From Rhabditophanes sp. KR3021 (Eukaryota; Nematoda; Chromadorea; Rhabditida; Alloionematidae): DNA of 64,000 nucleotides. Location of the stretch: positions 6,758,001-6,822,000 of the forward strand of contig CAUJLY010000002.1 of the NCBI GenBank assembly GCA_963281155.1, in the 5' to 3' direction. The notes beneath the pieces are model-generated. The model was not told the DNA's origin. It was given only the letters and a program-made list of their open reading frames with translations, and made no database searches. Each line of letters begins with the position of its first letter. The stretch's first letter is position 1. Below are positions 22,370 through 36,100 of this stretch, piece after piece. The translations under genes and the position numbers were made by a program.

Positions 22370-25300
22370 ATCAAATCATCTCCACTTGTTATTTGTTGTG
22401 TTTTAATAAAAAATATGTTTTCATCACCAATATTTAAATGTATGATATTTTTATAATCATTTATAGTAGATAATGTCTATTGTTGACTTTAAACTAAAAC
22501 ATTTATCATATCATCCCCACCATTTGATATTTTGATGTGTATTTTACTATTTGTAACAAATGATATCAAAATTGCTTTATGTCAATTATACACACACAAC
22601 TTGTTGAATTAATTATTTTTAATAGTATTTATGTAAAGAGAAATGTGTGTGTATCAAAGATATTACAGAATTTATAAATACAATATTCTATTTGGTTTGT
22701 ATGACATACTCACTGTATCATATCAATACAACCATTACCTCTCATTAACCTCTTGACAACTTATGATAGTAATGGTGATATTACTGTCTCTCGACAGCAC
22801 AAAATATTAATATAATGGTGATCACTTACACAATTAGCCAAAATAATAAATTATCACCGTAAAGAGGAATTTTTGTTGAAAAGAAAAAGGATCTCTTGAC
22901 TCGAGCCACTTCTTGACATATATCACTTATATAAATATATATCACTTCTAATCATCCACCAGCCTCAATATACAAATCTAATAGGCTTCTTATCACCGCA
23001 AGCACATTTACAGCCACACACTCATATATATTGACTACCATTATTATTATATGTTAAACAACTTGTTCTCAAAAATGACACCTGTTTTGCGAACATTTAA
23101 CTCGTTAAGTGGTTATCTTTTACAATTTTGAACTAGATAAAAGAAATTAAGACAAATAGGTAGGTATCATTTCTTAATATTAATCCCTGATTGCGGGTTC
23201 TTTCTATTGCCATGCCCGAAAAAGACTAATCCTTAAACAGATTTCCATTACCAACTACATTAAAACAACCACACCATCTCTTATCAAAGTTTACAAAACT
23301 TAACTTCACAATATTCTCTACAAAAGACCGCCAAGCCTCACTGTCAAGTGATAAGGTGATTTAGGTATACAATTATCCTATAAGTAAATAATATAGCGTC
23401 CTCTTCTCAAACAGGCCAGCCCTACCAATTTCCGTTCCAATCTTTGACTTGCCCAAAAACACTAGTAATTTGATATCACATACTAAGATTGTGACACACA
23501 CTAAAATCTATCATCATATCTTTCCACATTTCAAAGTGTCGCATGAGAAGCTTCTTACCGTGTGCCACAAATATGACTTACTAAACTATTATCAACAATG
23601 GACTTTTTATGCCTAAGTGTCCATATTTAATGGGAATTATTATGAAATGACAGTACACCTACTGAAGAGTAATTATTTTTGATAAGAAAGATGCCATATA
23701 TTTTTTAATTCTGATTCATTATTTAAACTCTTACTCATTATTAAATATACCACCTTTTCCAATTAAGCTCTAATATTTTTATTTAACTCTGAATCATTTT
23801 TTTAACCCTAATTGATCCTATCCACAACCATTACCTCCCTCCATTTGACAAGCTTACATAACTTTTTGATTACTTCAGCATATTAACAACACTCAAAGGA
23901 ACATATCTTCTTACTCAGCTTTAAAAAAGCCAAAACGAAAGATGAAGCTTGTTTGGCGGCATTGAATTTGATTTATTCACTCCACACATATATTTATATT
24001 CCTCCTCTTTTTTGACAGCACAACTACTTAATCTTTTTTACATACTTTGATGAGAACAAATAAATTAATGAGTGGTGTTTAATGAATTTATTTTTGTGGT
24101 ATCTTTTTTATTGCTTTTAACACAATACTTTTGATATATTTGTATACTTTTTAAATATCTAATATTCCTTTCAAATATTATTATGTATTACAAGCAAAAA
24201 CATTTGTAGAAAGAGTATTAGTTTTAACTACTACAGCAGCCTACATTTATTCATTCCATTAAATTATATATTTTATTTATTTGTTGTCCTCTGATACAAT
24301 ATATCCATCTATCCCGATTAAGTTATCTCTTGTTAATATTGAATTAATGGCTTTGCGTTTGTTTGAATTTGACGATTTTTTCACCATCTCTTTCATACAG
24401 ATACAAGACACCACTACGCCTGTTATGGACCTGCCAAAAGTTTGGGTATTAATGATCATTATCATTAAATAATTATATCACCACTTATTAGTATTAACAA
24501 AAAAGGTGTACATACATGTGTACCAATAATATGTCTCTGATATGGTGATAAAATGCTAAAATAACACCACCAGCCTCAAAAATTTTCATTATCATCAGGT
24601 AGCTGTGGTCATTAACCATTAAAACTAATTACCTTCTTTTACGTACCCTTTTTTTATCTACTAATTTTATCAATTTACCTTTTTGTACTATTGACAGGAG
24701 TCAAAAGGACTAAAAAACTATTCACTTTATTTTTGACAATTAATATTATTTTTGACGATTATTACTGTTCTGAACAACTATTCTAATTATCATTACTTCA
24801 AACAATCCTTATTATTTGGAACAAGTACTTGCCACTTTTTACAATCTAATTACAGTCGTATTTCAAACCACGAAACTTGCCTATTTGAATGCCATCTTTT
24901 ACAACTTCCTCCCATATAAAACTCCGTTACCTTGACGAGTTGGAAACGGTTTTTATTTGATTATATATACCCTAATCTATTTCTAGTCTTGACTTTACCT
25001 TTTGACATATGACTTGCATATCATTTGGTATTACCTATAAATGTTATGTTTATGATAACATACTTCTTTTTTGACATGATAACATTTCCTTCCATACACT
25101 TAAACCGCCATAAGAAAGAAAAATTGACAGGAGTATTTCCTAACAAACCTATCATACATCCCAACCTTCCTGGACTTTCCCTCTGCTGAACCTTCAAAAC
25201 AGACCTGCCTTCGCCAACCTCATAACTTTATCCCAAATAATTATTGCCAGAAAGGGTGCGATTTCTCCGCCTTTCCCGTGTCCACCATCACCACCTCTAT

Positions 25301-25834
25301 CTCTCGAATCACCAACCAACAAAACCCCTTCCTTCTCCTACCATTCATCGTGGTAGTTGTTAAAAACGGTGGTGCTCTCTATATGTTTGTCAAGACCCAC
25401 AATTAACACACTTTCCGACAATATTTATATATTTATACACATACACACACACATATTCATATTATATGATTAGTTGTAGTAGTCACAGTCACTCCCCACC
25501 ACTACTCTCTTCAAACTAGAAGACAACATATTATTTAGAAGTAGGCAACGCCTTCCCTCCACACTATGATTCGCCTTTTCCTCAGGAGCTAGGGTGGAGT
25601 ACATCCTTGGTGATGCATATTAGTCTTCTTCTCACTTTTTATGCAGGCGCCTTCTTGTTGTCGTTCAAGTTTGTGTGTTGCTTTCAATTAGGTAATTATT
25701 ACTTCTTTTTGTGTGCGTTAAAACACCTTTTGACATTTGACATTTTAAATAATTTAATGAATCTCTTATTTTAGTTTTATTAAGTCTTTTTTATTTTTTT
25801 CTATATTCACTACTATCTCTAGAAAAAGAAACAA
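22370..25834. other. Long gene-free region upstream of tbx-2
   Basis: No coding frame is convincing over 3.4 kb. It contains pyrimidine-rich patches, a CA-rich microsatellite at about 25434-25456 and a less AT-rich stretch at 25180-25340. An AGGCGCCT palindrome lies at 25645-25652. A CTCTAG acceptor at 25822 precedes the tbx-2 start. For a developmental transcription factor this is the natural place for enhancers, but none can be identified from sequence alone. Confidence 0.5.
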
Positions 25835-28800
25835 ATGTCGTTTCCTCCATTTATGAGGCCCGAATTCTTCATGAACCCCTACCTAAATGCCGCCCCACCA
25901 AACATGTCCTACCCGAACATGCCCCAACCCCCTTTCTTCATGGGTATCAATTCAATGGAAAATGCAGCCGTAGCCGCTTTAGCAGCAGCCGGTGCAAATC
26001 AACAAATGAGTATGATGCCACCAATGTGTGTCGAAGACGACGGCATCCAAGATGATCCAAAAGTAGAATTGGATGAAAAAAGTTTATGGGACTCCTTCTC
26101 TAATGTAGGGACAGAGATGGTGATAACCAAGTCTGGAAGGTATGTTTTTTCTCAATATTCACAGTACTTATTCTAAAAAGAAGGAATTTGATTTAATTTG
26201 ACGCTGAAATATTTGTTTAATACAGCCGTCGGCTTTAGTAAGTGTGATGTCCCACACACAGAAATTACTTTACTAACACTTTTTTAAATAGACAAAAAGA
26301 TTAGGGTGTCTCTTTATTTCGTAAACAAAGAAGCCAACTTTATATAATCTAAAAGTCACTATAAAAGCTAACTTTTAATTTTTCATCTACAGACGCATCT
26401 TCCCTGCCTTCAAAGCTTCCTTGGCAGGCTTAGACAAAAATGCCAAATATTATTTGTTGATGGATATTATTCCTGCGGATGAGTCTAGATATAAATTTCA
26501 TAATTCAAAATGGATGGTGGCTGGGAAAGCTGATCCTGAAATGCCCAAGAAAATGTATATTCATCCGGAGTCTCCAGCTACCGGTGAACATTGGATGAAT
26601 AAAGGAGCTAATTTTCATAAAATGAAGTTGACTAATAATATGAGTGATAAACATGGTTATGTAAGTTGATTCACAAAAAATTTAAGTTCTGCTTATTTAA
26701 TGGTCCATCCACAGTTCAGCTGTCACTTAGTAATTTGATCTACATCTTAATTCGTTGGTTTGAATTTAATTGAGCTTCTCTTAATAAATGAAATTAAGAG
26801 AGAGAGGAAGGACGTATGGTGCCATACTTGATTGCCTTTCCTTTTTTAGAAAGTCAAAAGGAAAGATTATTAATTTTAAGGCGATACATCTGTTGCTATA
26901 GTAATATATATGTTTTTGATACTTATTCATTGTTTGATGAAGATTATAAAAAAGATTTATAGCTTCTCCTTTTGATAGACAAAAGCTTAGGGTTATAGAG
27001 ATAACATTTATTAAGAAGCAATTTCGAGCATTTAAAAAATAATTGTCCCCTCACATAACATCAAACAACTGCTCTCACAAAAAAATGAGCAAAGCAGCAA
27101 TAAGATCACCTTAACACTTCATAACTCTTCCCGACATGTGATAACATCTCTCACCATTAATCAGCTTCAACTACCGTACCATAAAAAAGTGTTGTTTGAT
27201 GGAGAGAATAAAGGTGGTGTGGTGTACATTTGAGAGAGTTGCGTTAATTTAAAAATAATCATTACCTGCCACACCACTTATCTATCACCTTTGCAAAAAT
27301 CAACAGGTGTAGTGATAAGCAACTTTAACACAATCAATAAGTTGCAAATTCATCATACAGTATTTGTTTGCTTTCCCACTACTAAATACAAAAGATTAAA
27401 AAAATGTACAACACCTCTAAAACTTGAAACCTTTACTTATAGCCATTTCAGACAATTTTGAATTCGATGCACAAATATCAACCAAGAATCCATGTTGTTA
27501 GATGCAATGACATCGTTCATTTGCCTTACTCCAAATTCAAGACCTTTATTTTCAAGGAGACAGAGTTTATTGCAGTGACGGCATATCAAAATGATAAGGT
27601 TTGTTTACTTTTTTAATAGCACATTTATTTCTTTTCACTATCTTATTTGCCGAAGAGTAGTTAGTATATGAGTTATGACATCATTAAAAAGTTCTCTTTT
27701 TTATTATCCTACTAGTACTTTTGTTTGGTGGAGGTTTCGTTATTATGATGGGGTCGCTAATTTGGAGATAGTTAACTGTCAATAAATAAGCTGAATAACT
27801 GTGCAGCCACGCAATCCCTCGTCCAATTTACTATTTCCGTTTTTTGTAATGTTCCGGTTAAGTAGTGTGGAAGAGGGTGGAAATGGTGGCTCTTTTGGTA
27901 GTTTTAATTTATTATACCAGGCACACACACACCATCAGCTTACTGTTATTTTTGAAAGCTTAGCCCGAATTTGTTTTAAAAGGTTTTTGAGAAGGATGAA
28001 TGTGAATGAATGGTAGTGTGGTGGGGCGAAGAGTTGACAGCAATCGCGCTTACTTTGTTTCTTGGCTCCAACCATAATATTGTTTGTTTGGAAAGTGGCA
28101 ACTGGATATCCTTTTCCTTCTTACCAACAATATAGGGGCTCTTTAGGTACGGTAGGAAGCAGGCGTTTAAGCAATTTCCCAACCACCAATTTAAAAATAA
28201 CCCCCTTAGGGAAAGTCAAATGAAGTGGCAACTAATTGTTTGGTCTTAATCACTTTAACATCCACATAAAAACAATATATACATGATTACTTAAATTGCC
28301 AATTTAAAACTCTATTTCAGGTTACTCAACTTAAAATTGACAACAATCCATTTGCAAAGGGCTTTAGGGATGCTGGAGCTGGGAAGCGTGAAAAGAAAAG
28401 ATTGGCATGCAGGGGTGATGTTTTGAATAGACATTCGCCTGGGAGCAGAACCAATAATGTCTCAAGTCTAGATACAAGTAGACGATCAAGAGACAATAGT
28501 AGCACTTATGACCAGGCTAATGATTCAGAGGTGTCTGATGATGAAAGCGGGATTCCTTTGAAAAGGTCAAAGAGTAGTTGCTCAAGTTCTACCCATGATA
28601 CTTCTACTACTAGTTCAGCACCTGATGAGAAAGTCAGTTGTTTGGTCGAAAATAGAGCTCCTTCGGACAAAGAAAGAGAAGATGGGTTGGTGGGGATTCC
28701 TACTTCGAAGCTGAATTTGCCTCCTTTCAAGGCAAAGATGAAGGAAGAACTTCCACCGATGCCCTTTCCTTTCCCACACCCATCTAATTTTGGACCTTTT

Positions 28801-29202
28801 TATCAGCCGAATATTTTTGCCGCAATTGCTGCAGCTCAGCATAATAATAACATTAATCATCAAGCCCACCAAAATGCTCAAATGGTTCAGATGCAACAAA
28901 ATATGCTGATGCAAAACTTTTTGATGCAGCAACAAAACTTTCACCGATTAAATTCTAGCCAACCACCAATGATGTCAAACTCTATTTCTCCAATCTCAAC
29001 TTCATCTCCACCTGAAGAAGTATTAGGAAACATTTCATCTTCAACACCTTCACCTCTTCTATCCTGCCCGAATATCCCATCCCCGACAACACTCCAACCA
29101 TTAGAAGTAGCAAAATGCAACAGTCCCGCCAAACCACCCTCAGTCCCAATCGTCTCAAAAAAAGGTGGCTTTGACGTGAATGACATTCTTTCCAAACCCT
29201 AA
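25835..29202 (+). CDS. tbx-2: T-box transcription factor of the TBX2/3 class
   Basis: TBX2-class proteins are DNA-binding repressors; the C. elegans member acts in pharyngeal and neuronal fate. Four exons, 25835-26139, 26393-26660, 27452-27598 and 28321-29202, give 533 residues. The T-box runs from about residue 72 to 265 and keeps the class-specific [65 protein letters not shown] and [16 protein letters not shown]. The N-terminus is Met/Pro/Phe-rich. The C-terminal exon is Ser- and Gln-rich and ends in [10 protein letters not shown], an engrailed-homology-1-like motif. The start was chosen at the first ATG after a CTCTAG acceptor. Introns of 253, 791 and 722 nt are large for this genome, in keeping with regulatory content. 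Confidence 0.95.
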
Positions 29203-30195
29203 AAGCATTCAAAAGAATCTGCACATTCCACGATGATCTTAATCTGTTAATTACCTTGTTCTTCCCTAATTAACAGTAACAACTACATAAATACCAACCA
29301 CAACGCTACCATCTTTGCATCCATCTACGTCCACAAATCAACTAAAGTCCATGACATCAACCAACTCAAAGACATAATTTTGTTCAAAGCTTTATTTTTG
29401 ACCCTTAAAAACATTCCAGTACCGGTGAATATATTTTGACAATTTTTCACTTCTTTCGATGTTTATTGTAAACAAAATTCCTATGTATAAAATATTAAAT
29501 TTGAATTAGACTATTTTTAATTGTGTACAAATTAAAAAATACACCCATCCCATTTATCATCTTTAATGCCATAACCTTGAAAGCATCTGGTAAGCATCAT
29601 TAGACATTTTTTAAATAAACAATCTCTATTCGAATATAAATGATGGTCATTTTGTATGATTTGAATTGTTGTTGCGATATTTATAGTTGTATGGTGACAT
29701 CAATAAATAAACTACTTTAGTTAACAAAAAAAGAGATAAATGTTGGAACTTTTTTATCAAAAAAAGGATAAGCTAATATCTCGAAAAGTGACAACCAAAC
29801 CCAACCATTCATAATCCTTCCCAACCATCATTCATCACAATCATAATTTTGTCTAAACATATTTGCGCAAACAGGCCGATCAATTAGTAGCTGTCTGACA
29901 AAATTTGTGGATGGTCATATTATGTATTTAAATATTATGTGTATATAAATAATATTTATCGTGTCAACTTTTTACAGTGTCATTGTATGAATATATATGT
30001 GTATAGTCTTTTGAAAAGAAGTTGGTTGTATTTAGAGGAGATTGAGATTGATGATGGTTCGTTATTAACAAAGGGATATATGAAGAATGGTATGGTAATA
30101 CCTTGTAGCATAATCAAATTTATTTAAATTAAATATTACAATAGGGAAAAGTAATAATTGTAATAAGGTTAAAAATTTATAATCGAATCAAAAAG
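29203..30195. other. Intergenic between convergent tbx-2 and sax-2
   Basis: Presumed 3' UTRs of both genes. The short frame at 29939-30127 has no support. Confidence 0.45.
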
Positions 30196-33100
30196 TTAGA
30201 GTTTCTTCTTTAACCGAACACTTGTCCTAGCTGCAAAAGTCGATTCAGTTGAGGAAACTGGACCCGTGAGACTTGACATCCTCGAACCTCGGAATGATGC
30301 TGTATCTCCACTCAATTTGTGGACAAGTGAAGAAAGACGCATATTGGTTTCTTTCAATTGACGGCAATTAGCTGTTAAAGCTTGTACTGACCCAACAACA
30401 GCCCATGTTCGTAATGTTTGGTTTCGACAAAAATGGACTAAAAGGGCATCTACATTCATATGATCGCAGCAACCGAATTCGGAACCGTTTTGTTTTCTAA
30501 AATTAAATTGCTTACTACTTCATATATTTCCAAATTTATTTATTTTGCATCTTTATTTCCTTTTATATTATGTAATTTGGTTCGAACATCAAAAACTACT
30601 CTTCCTTCCTAATAAACTTAACAAAACTTTTATCCCTTACTTAACCATCTGTTGACTTTTTGATTGGTACTTATCATTTTAAAGAATCTAATTAAGTGTT
30701 ATCAAGTTTATTGGCAAAATAAAAGTTTAGACCCGCTTTGCTCTTCCGATTACAACCCTTTATTACATCAAACAACGACAACGCAGCTCAAATTACCTTT
30801 CGGCATTTTATTACTACACACGTCAATTTGTTTTGTAACTACTTCAAAACATAACAATAAAAGATGTCTTGTTGAATAATAAAGTTGAAAGAGATCTCAA
30901 TTTAGATAAGGTTTCCTAAAAAATCACCTTCCATTTATCTCAATTCGATACAATAATACTTTTTTGACGACATAATTACCGACAACCCAATTATTGTCCT
31001 GGTGTCGTTTGAATTCGGAAACAGTTCACCTCAATTAGACCAAGACTGGCTGGAACCATAATTTGCAAAAATTGAGTAAATAATCACTTCTATTAGACAA
31101 AGCCTATTTATTACACTGCCAAAAACAACAACGCACTCTGCTTTCTTCTTATTCTTCATACCAATTAACTACTCATAAACAGTCACTTGAAAGGGGTTAT
31201 GTGTACCGTACATTATCTTGCGCCCTCACCCTAACAATTTCATAATAAATGTTGACAACAAAAAACAAAGTTCCTTGATTGAAGTGAAAAGCATCGATCA
31301 ATCTGAATTGATCAAATAATGGTGATTGTATTGAATGTAATCTGGACGTAAATTGTCACTTTGCCTCTACTACCTAATCACAAAGAAGGTGATTGATACG
31401 TAGTCGGTTCTTTCTATTACTACCAATAAGGTGGCTTCACCACCATTGGTAACAAAAAAGTCGACAAAAAGTGGGCAAAGTGTGAGATGATACACCTGTG
31501 TATTAACTTTTTGCTTTAGTTGACTGATAAGATTATATGTGTGTATACAATCAAACACGACCTGTTTATTATTTTACGACTTTCAGAAGCATACCCCTTA
31601 TCAAGGAACATTTGAAAAAAGTTATGAGTAGTATGAAAAGTCAATATAGTAAAAAAAATTTATACCCAACCATAAATTTGTTATGTCCCACCAAATGATT
31701 TTATGTTTATTTGTATTTGATAAGGCATTTGATTACTTACCTTAATTGCTTAAGCATTTTTAAAGCGCTTTGGTAATTTTTGTTGGTTAATTGGAGGACG
31801 AGGCTGTCTGAGAGCCGTTCAGTGGCAAGTGACGTCAGGGATGTGAGGGATTGGGTGGAAGTGGTCGGAGAAGATTGTGAAGGTGAAAAGTCTGCGACTG
31901 TTGCTAGAAGGTCTCGGTGGAGAGAGAGCAAAGCTGGTGACAAGTCATATTCCTGCAAAGAAAAGATTTAAGTGGCATTAGAGAGATCAATTAAGGGACC
32001 ACAAGTGGCATGTTTCATTTTTTACGACTTGGGTAGTCGTTATTTGAGCGGCATCTGTCACTTTTACAATATCAATTACTTTTGGCGGAGAAATTCCATT
32101 GTAGTAGAGACCAAATTAATGTACACATCATATCAAACATCCGTCTCTTCTTTTCTTCTAAGCTTTTTATGATACTTAATTATCTCGCTCTTTTTATAGA
32201 CATCATATCAAGCTTTGAATTGTCTTTAGTGTTGACGATCGCAGCCCATAAACTGGAATATTTTAGTGGGGACTTTTGGTGGAGGAAAGGCGCTCTTCTT
32301 TTTGTCCCTTGCGAGGGATTTTGAAGGGGTTTTTGTTTGCAACTTATTTAAATTTAACTTAAATTACCTGTGAATTTTCCTCTGACTCAACACTCTTAAT
32401 CATATCATTCAACTTTTGACTCAACAACAGCAACTGAAAAAACAGTTTGTGCAAAGATCGGCAAAGCTCTAATTCCTGAAACAAATCATCAATTACTGTA
32501 CAAATCATATGTTATGTTGTTAAATATGTCTACTAATCCGTGACATCTCCTTGATATTGTACTCTTTTATCACATCATTATCTCCCACCACACTACTTTT
32601 TTTATTATACACAAATAACACCAAGACATGTCAAAGTACCCAAAATAGTAGCAATATAGTAATATTATTATTATGCATTTTTACACACACAACAACAAGA
32701 TTCATCCCATATAAAGGAAATTAAACAGGGGTGTATGTTTTACGATCTCGTCAAATCAAATACGGGGGACATAATAAAAAGGGTATTTGGAAATTAAAAC
32801 TTACTTGATGACAAAGATGAGAAGGGTGTTTGGTGTGATGGGAAAGGGATGTTTGATGGCCCTTGGTGAAGGAAATTAATTTGAGGGAAGATTTGACTGA
32901 GTTGAGAGCCTATAAAAAAAGAATTAAATTAAAAAGCTACTTTAATCTACCCTTATGCATTGCTCTTTTCTTTCAACGAAAGTTTCGTAATGCTCCTTCA
33001 ACTCGTAGAGACTAAATTTTTGTTTTTGCAACATATCCGATTCCCTTAAATATTGGGGGGTCATGAACAGGATGGGGCAATCTGCTATTTTGAGCAACAC

Positions 33101-36100
33101 ATCTAAGGCATGTGAGAAATGACTTGACATATCATCACTCGAACTAAATTGTTCTGTGTCATGAGACAAAAAGTAAGAAGCATCTCTTAGTAGACCACTC
33201 AATTGGACGCAGCACTCGCGGAAGAGCTGGGAAAATAGCATGATTCCGTGGGAAGTTTGCTCTCCATCCTGGTCTATTACTACTTCTGAGATGCAAGTCA
33301 GCCAGGCTTGCTCAACTTGGCCCGAGATATGGTGGTTGCATTCCAGAAACATGGGGAGTTTGGGCGAATTGCCTGCTACCACCGAGTAATCGAAGAGGGA
33401 GGTGGATGTCTTTGTCATTGAGCTAATATCCAAAGGCAAGTACGGTGAAAGGTCTCCGACTAGATGGTTAGTAGCTGAGGTGGAAGCCCCGTCGTCGATG
33501 CTAGAAAGAGGCCTTCTACTCTTGACAGACTTCGAGTCCGTATTGTTAGTCGTCTCATCGATATCATCTTTCATCTGATCCAAGTAAAGAATCTCGTCAT
33601 CCTCCAACTCATTACAACTTTCCCCTCCTGAACTATCTTCCGAATGGACAGGTGACTGGACAGGTGTTCTTTCACTCGAAACGTCATTAGACTCGCTGCC
33701 GACTGATCGTCGTCTTTGAGTAAAAGTTGTTGTTCCACAAGATGATCCACTCAGTCGATTGTTGCTAGCATAGTCACTTTCTTTTGAAGATTGCGATATT
33801 CTTCCGCTGCTCTTTGTGTCCAGACGTCTTCTTTTAAGGACACTTGAAAAGGAGCATTCTTCCCCAAATTCATCATCTACATCCCCTGTCCCTGAGGTCG
33901 TCAAATCATCTGCGTCATCTGGATCATTTAGGCAATCTTCGTCATTCAAATCGAAGTTGCTGATGGATCTTGGCCGCATCGTGGACAACCAATTGAAACA
34001 ACTATCTGTACTTTCCGAGACACTATCATGCTCAGCTTCCAGAAAATCAAACTCCTTGAAAACACGGGGGTAAGTATCACTATTAATAGAACTCGGCTCA
34101 TGAGTCCCCATGTTAGGGGTCGCATTCATCGAACTTCCCGACATCCCATCTAACTCATCCTGATGCGATATACGATCACTCGAACTATAAAGAGAATTGG
34201 AAACAGGATTCGGAATGGGCTGGTGGTGAGTATTGGTCCTGAGTGTATTGTCAGTCGAACTTCCACCCACAAAGGTATTACCGATCTTGGAAACGTCACA
34301 CTGATTGAACAAATCATTGGAGGACTGTGATATAACAACCGAATTAGATTTAGGCAACCCCGAAGCCGTCACCAACGAAACCAATCTCTTCCTAACTTCA
34401 TTGACTGGTCCTACTTGAGTGTGTTGTTTCAAGGAATCGACATGACTAATAACAGCATGTCCAATCTTCTTCGGTGAACAAACACCGCTCTCTTCACTAC
34501 CATCAACTTCCAAATCAAATTTAAGATTATTGGTAGTTGTTGCGACCTGTAAGTAAGTTATTACTGTCATACTACTTCACCATACAAATTCAAATACCAC
34601 TTTTTATGATATCAAGTCTCTTTTCCTAATCAGAATAGTAATAAACTAATTAATATTGCTATCTTTCAAGAGTGGTGTAAATAAATGTCACTTTCCTGGC
34701 TTCATTTTAATGGGTGGCTGAATTTATCTGCTAATTTGCTTTTGATAAGAAACTTCATTAACTTCGTACAGTCTCAATTAAAGGCTAATTTAAATAAAGG
34801 GGACCCAAAACATATTGCCAAGATGCAATTAAGCTAAATATTGTGGGTAGATTATCTTATAATCGTTTCTTTAGTTGATTAGGTCATGGTTGGCTTAATC
34901 CACCTTTTACTTATTAATACACTTTTAAGTGATGTAATCAATACGATTAAGGCAGCTCAAAATAAAGTCCTTTGCGTCACCATTACAAAGGTACGGAGAA
35001 ATTTGAGACTAAAGGTGTTTTGGGAAAGATTAGACAGGTGCCATTTTTTAAAACATTTGCCTAATAAAGATTTAATCTATTTTTTGAATCATCCCAACAA
35101 AGGGACTTCTTTATTTGGTTTGTTTTAAAATACATTCAAATAGATGATATTCCACCAAACTAACCTCTCCTTCATCCAACAAACTGATACTAATCGAATT
35201 CCATTGATCAACAATACATTTCAAAACATTTGCCGCTTCTTTCCAACACATGCCCTAAAATTATGTTATTAGGATGAGTAGTAGGCATATTATTAAGTGG
35301 TCCTATTTAATAAGATCAAATGACCCTGGCCTGACCAACAACATTCCCAACCATTTGAAGGGATTGGTGGATAATTAGCTTAACGGGTTGGCGGAACCTT
35401 TGGAATTAAGTCATGGATAGTTTTGGTGATGCAAGAGATTGAGGATCATTATTATCAATAAGTGCATCTACCAGGTTCGAGCCAAAACTGGTAATTGTTT
35501 ATATTGCCTGTTTAATAGACGAAATTTATCTATTACTCGTTATCGTATAGCCGTAGATAGGCTTTTTTAGGGACGACAGACCGTCAAAGGGACTCAAATA
35601 GGCTATAATTATTAGCTTTGTTGATTACCTGAAGACATTTAGACACAATTCGAATGACCTAGAACAAAGGAATTAAGAACAATAATAATTATTTAAATTT
35701 ACTTGAGCATTTAATGGGACTGCTGGACACTCTTTCAAATCGCCTTTGCTTATAAAGAGGTAAATCATGTTTAGAAGGTATGGATGTAAGGGATTTGGAT
35801 GGTTTGGATGAGTGGATTTTTCGAGCATCTCAGATAGGAATACTATCAGTTGGAGGATGTTGGGTTTGAAGGATTCGATGAGGTAGGAGATGACGCACCT
35901 CGCCCATTGGTGTTTGTCGCGTAGAAAGGCTGATGTGCTGTATTGGGTCATCATCTGAAACAAAAGAATGATTAAGAAGAAGTTTCAACCAAAAAACAAT
36001 TGTCCGGAATTTATCCTAAGAAGATACCATATAAAGATATCAACTTTGTGTTGGCATCCGACGATCATCATTAATCTTACCAGTTTGATAAAACAGACAC

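Noticed and set aside
24277..24472. Overlapping open frames on both strands in the tbx-2 upstream region
   Set aside because: About 62 codons each, mirror each other, and have no homology-like features.
31737..32330. Plus-strand open frames inside sax-2
   Set aside because: They are antisense shadows or intron sequence of the minus-strand gene.
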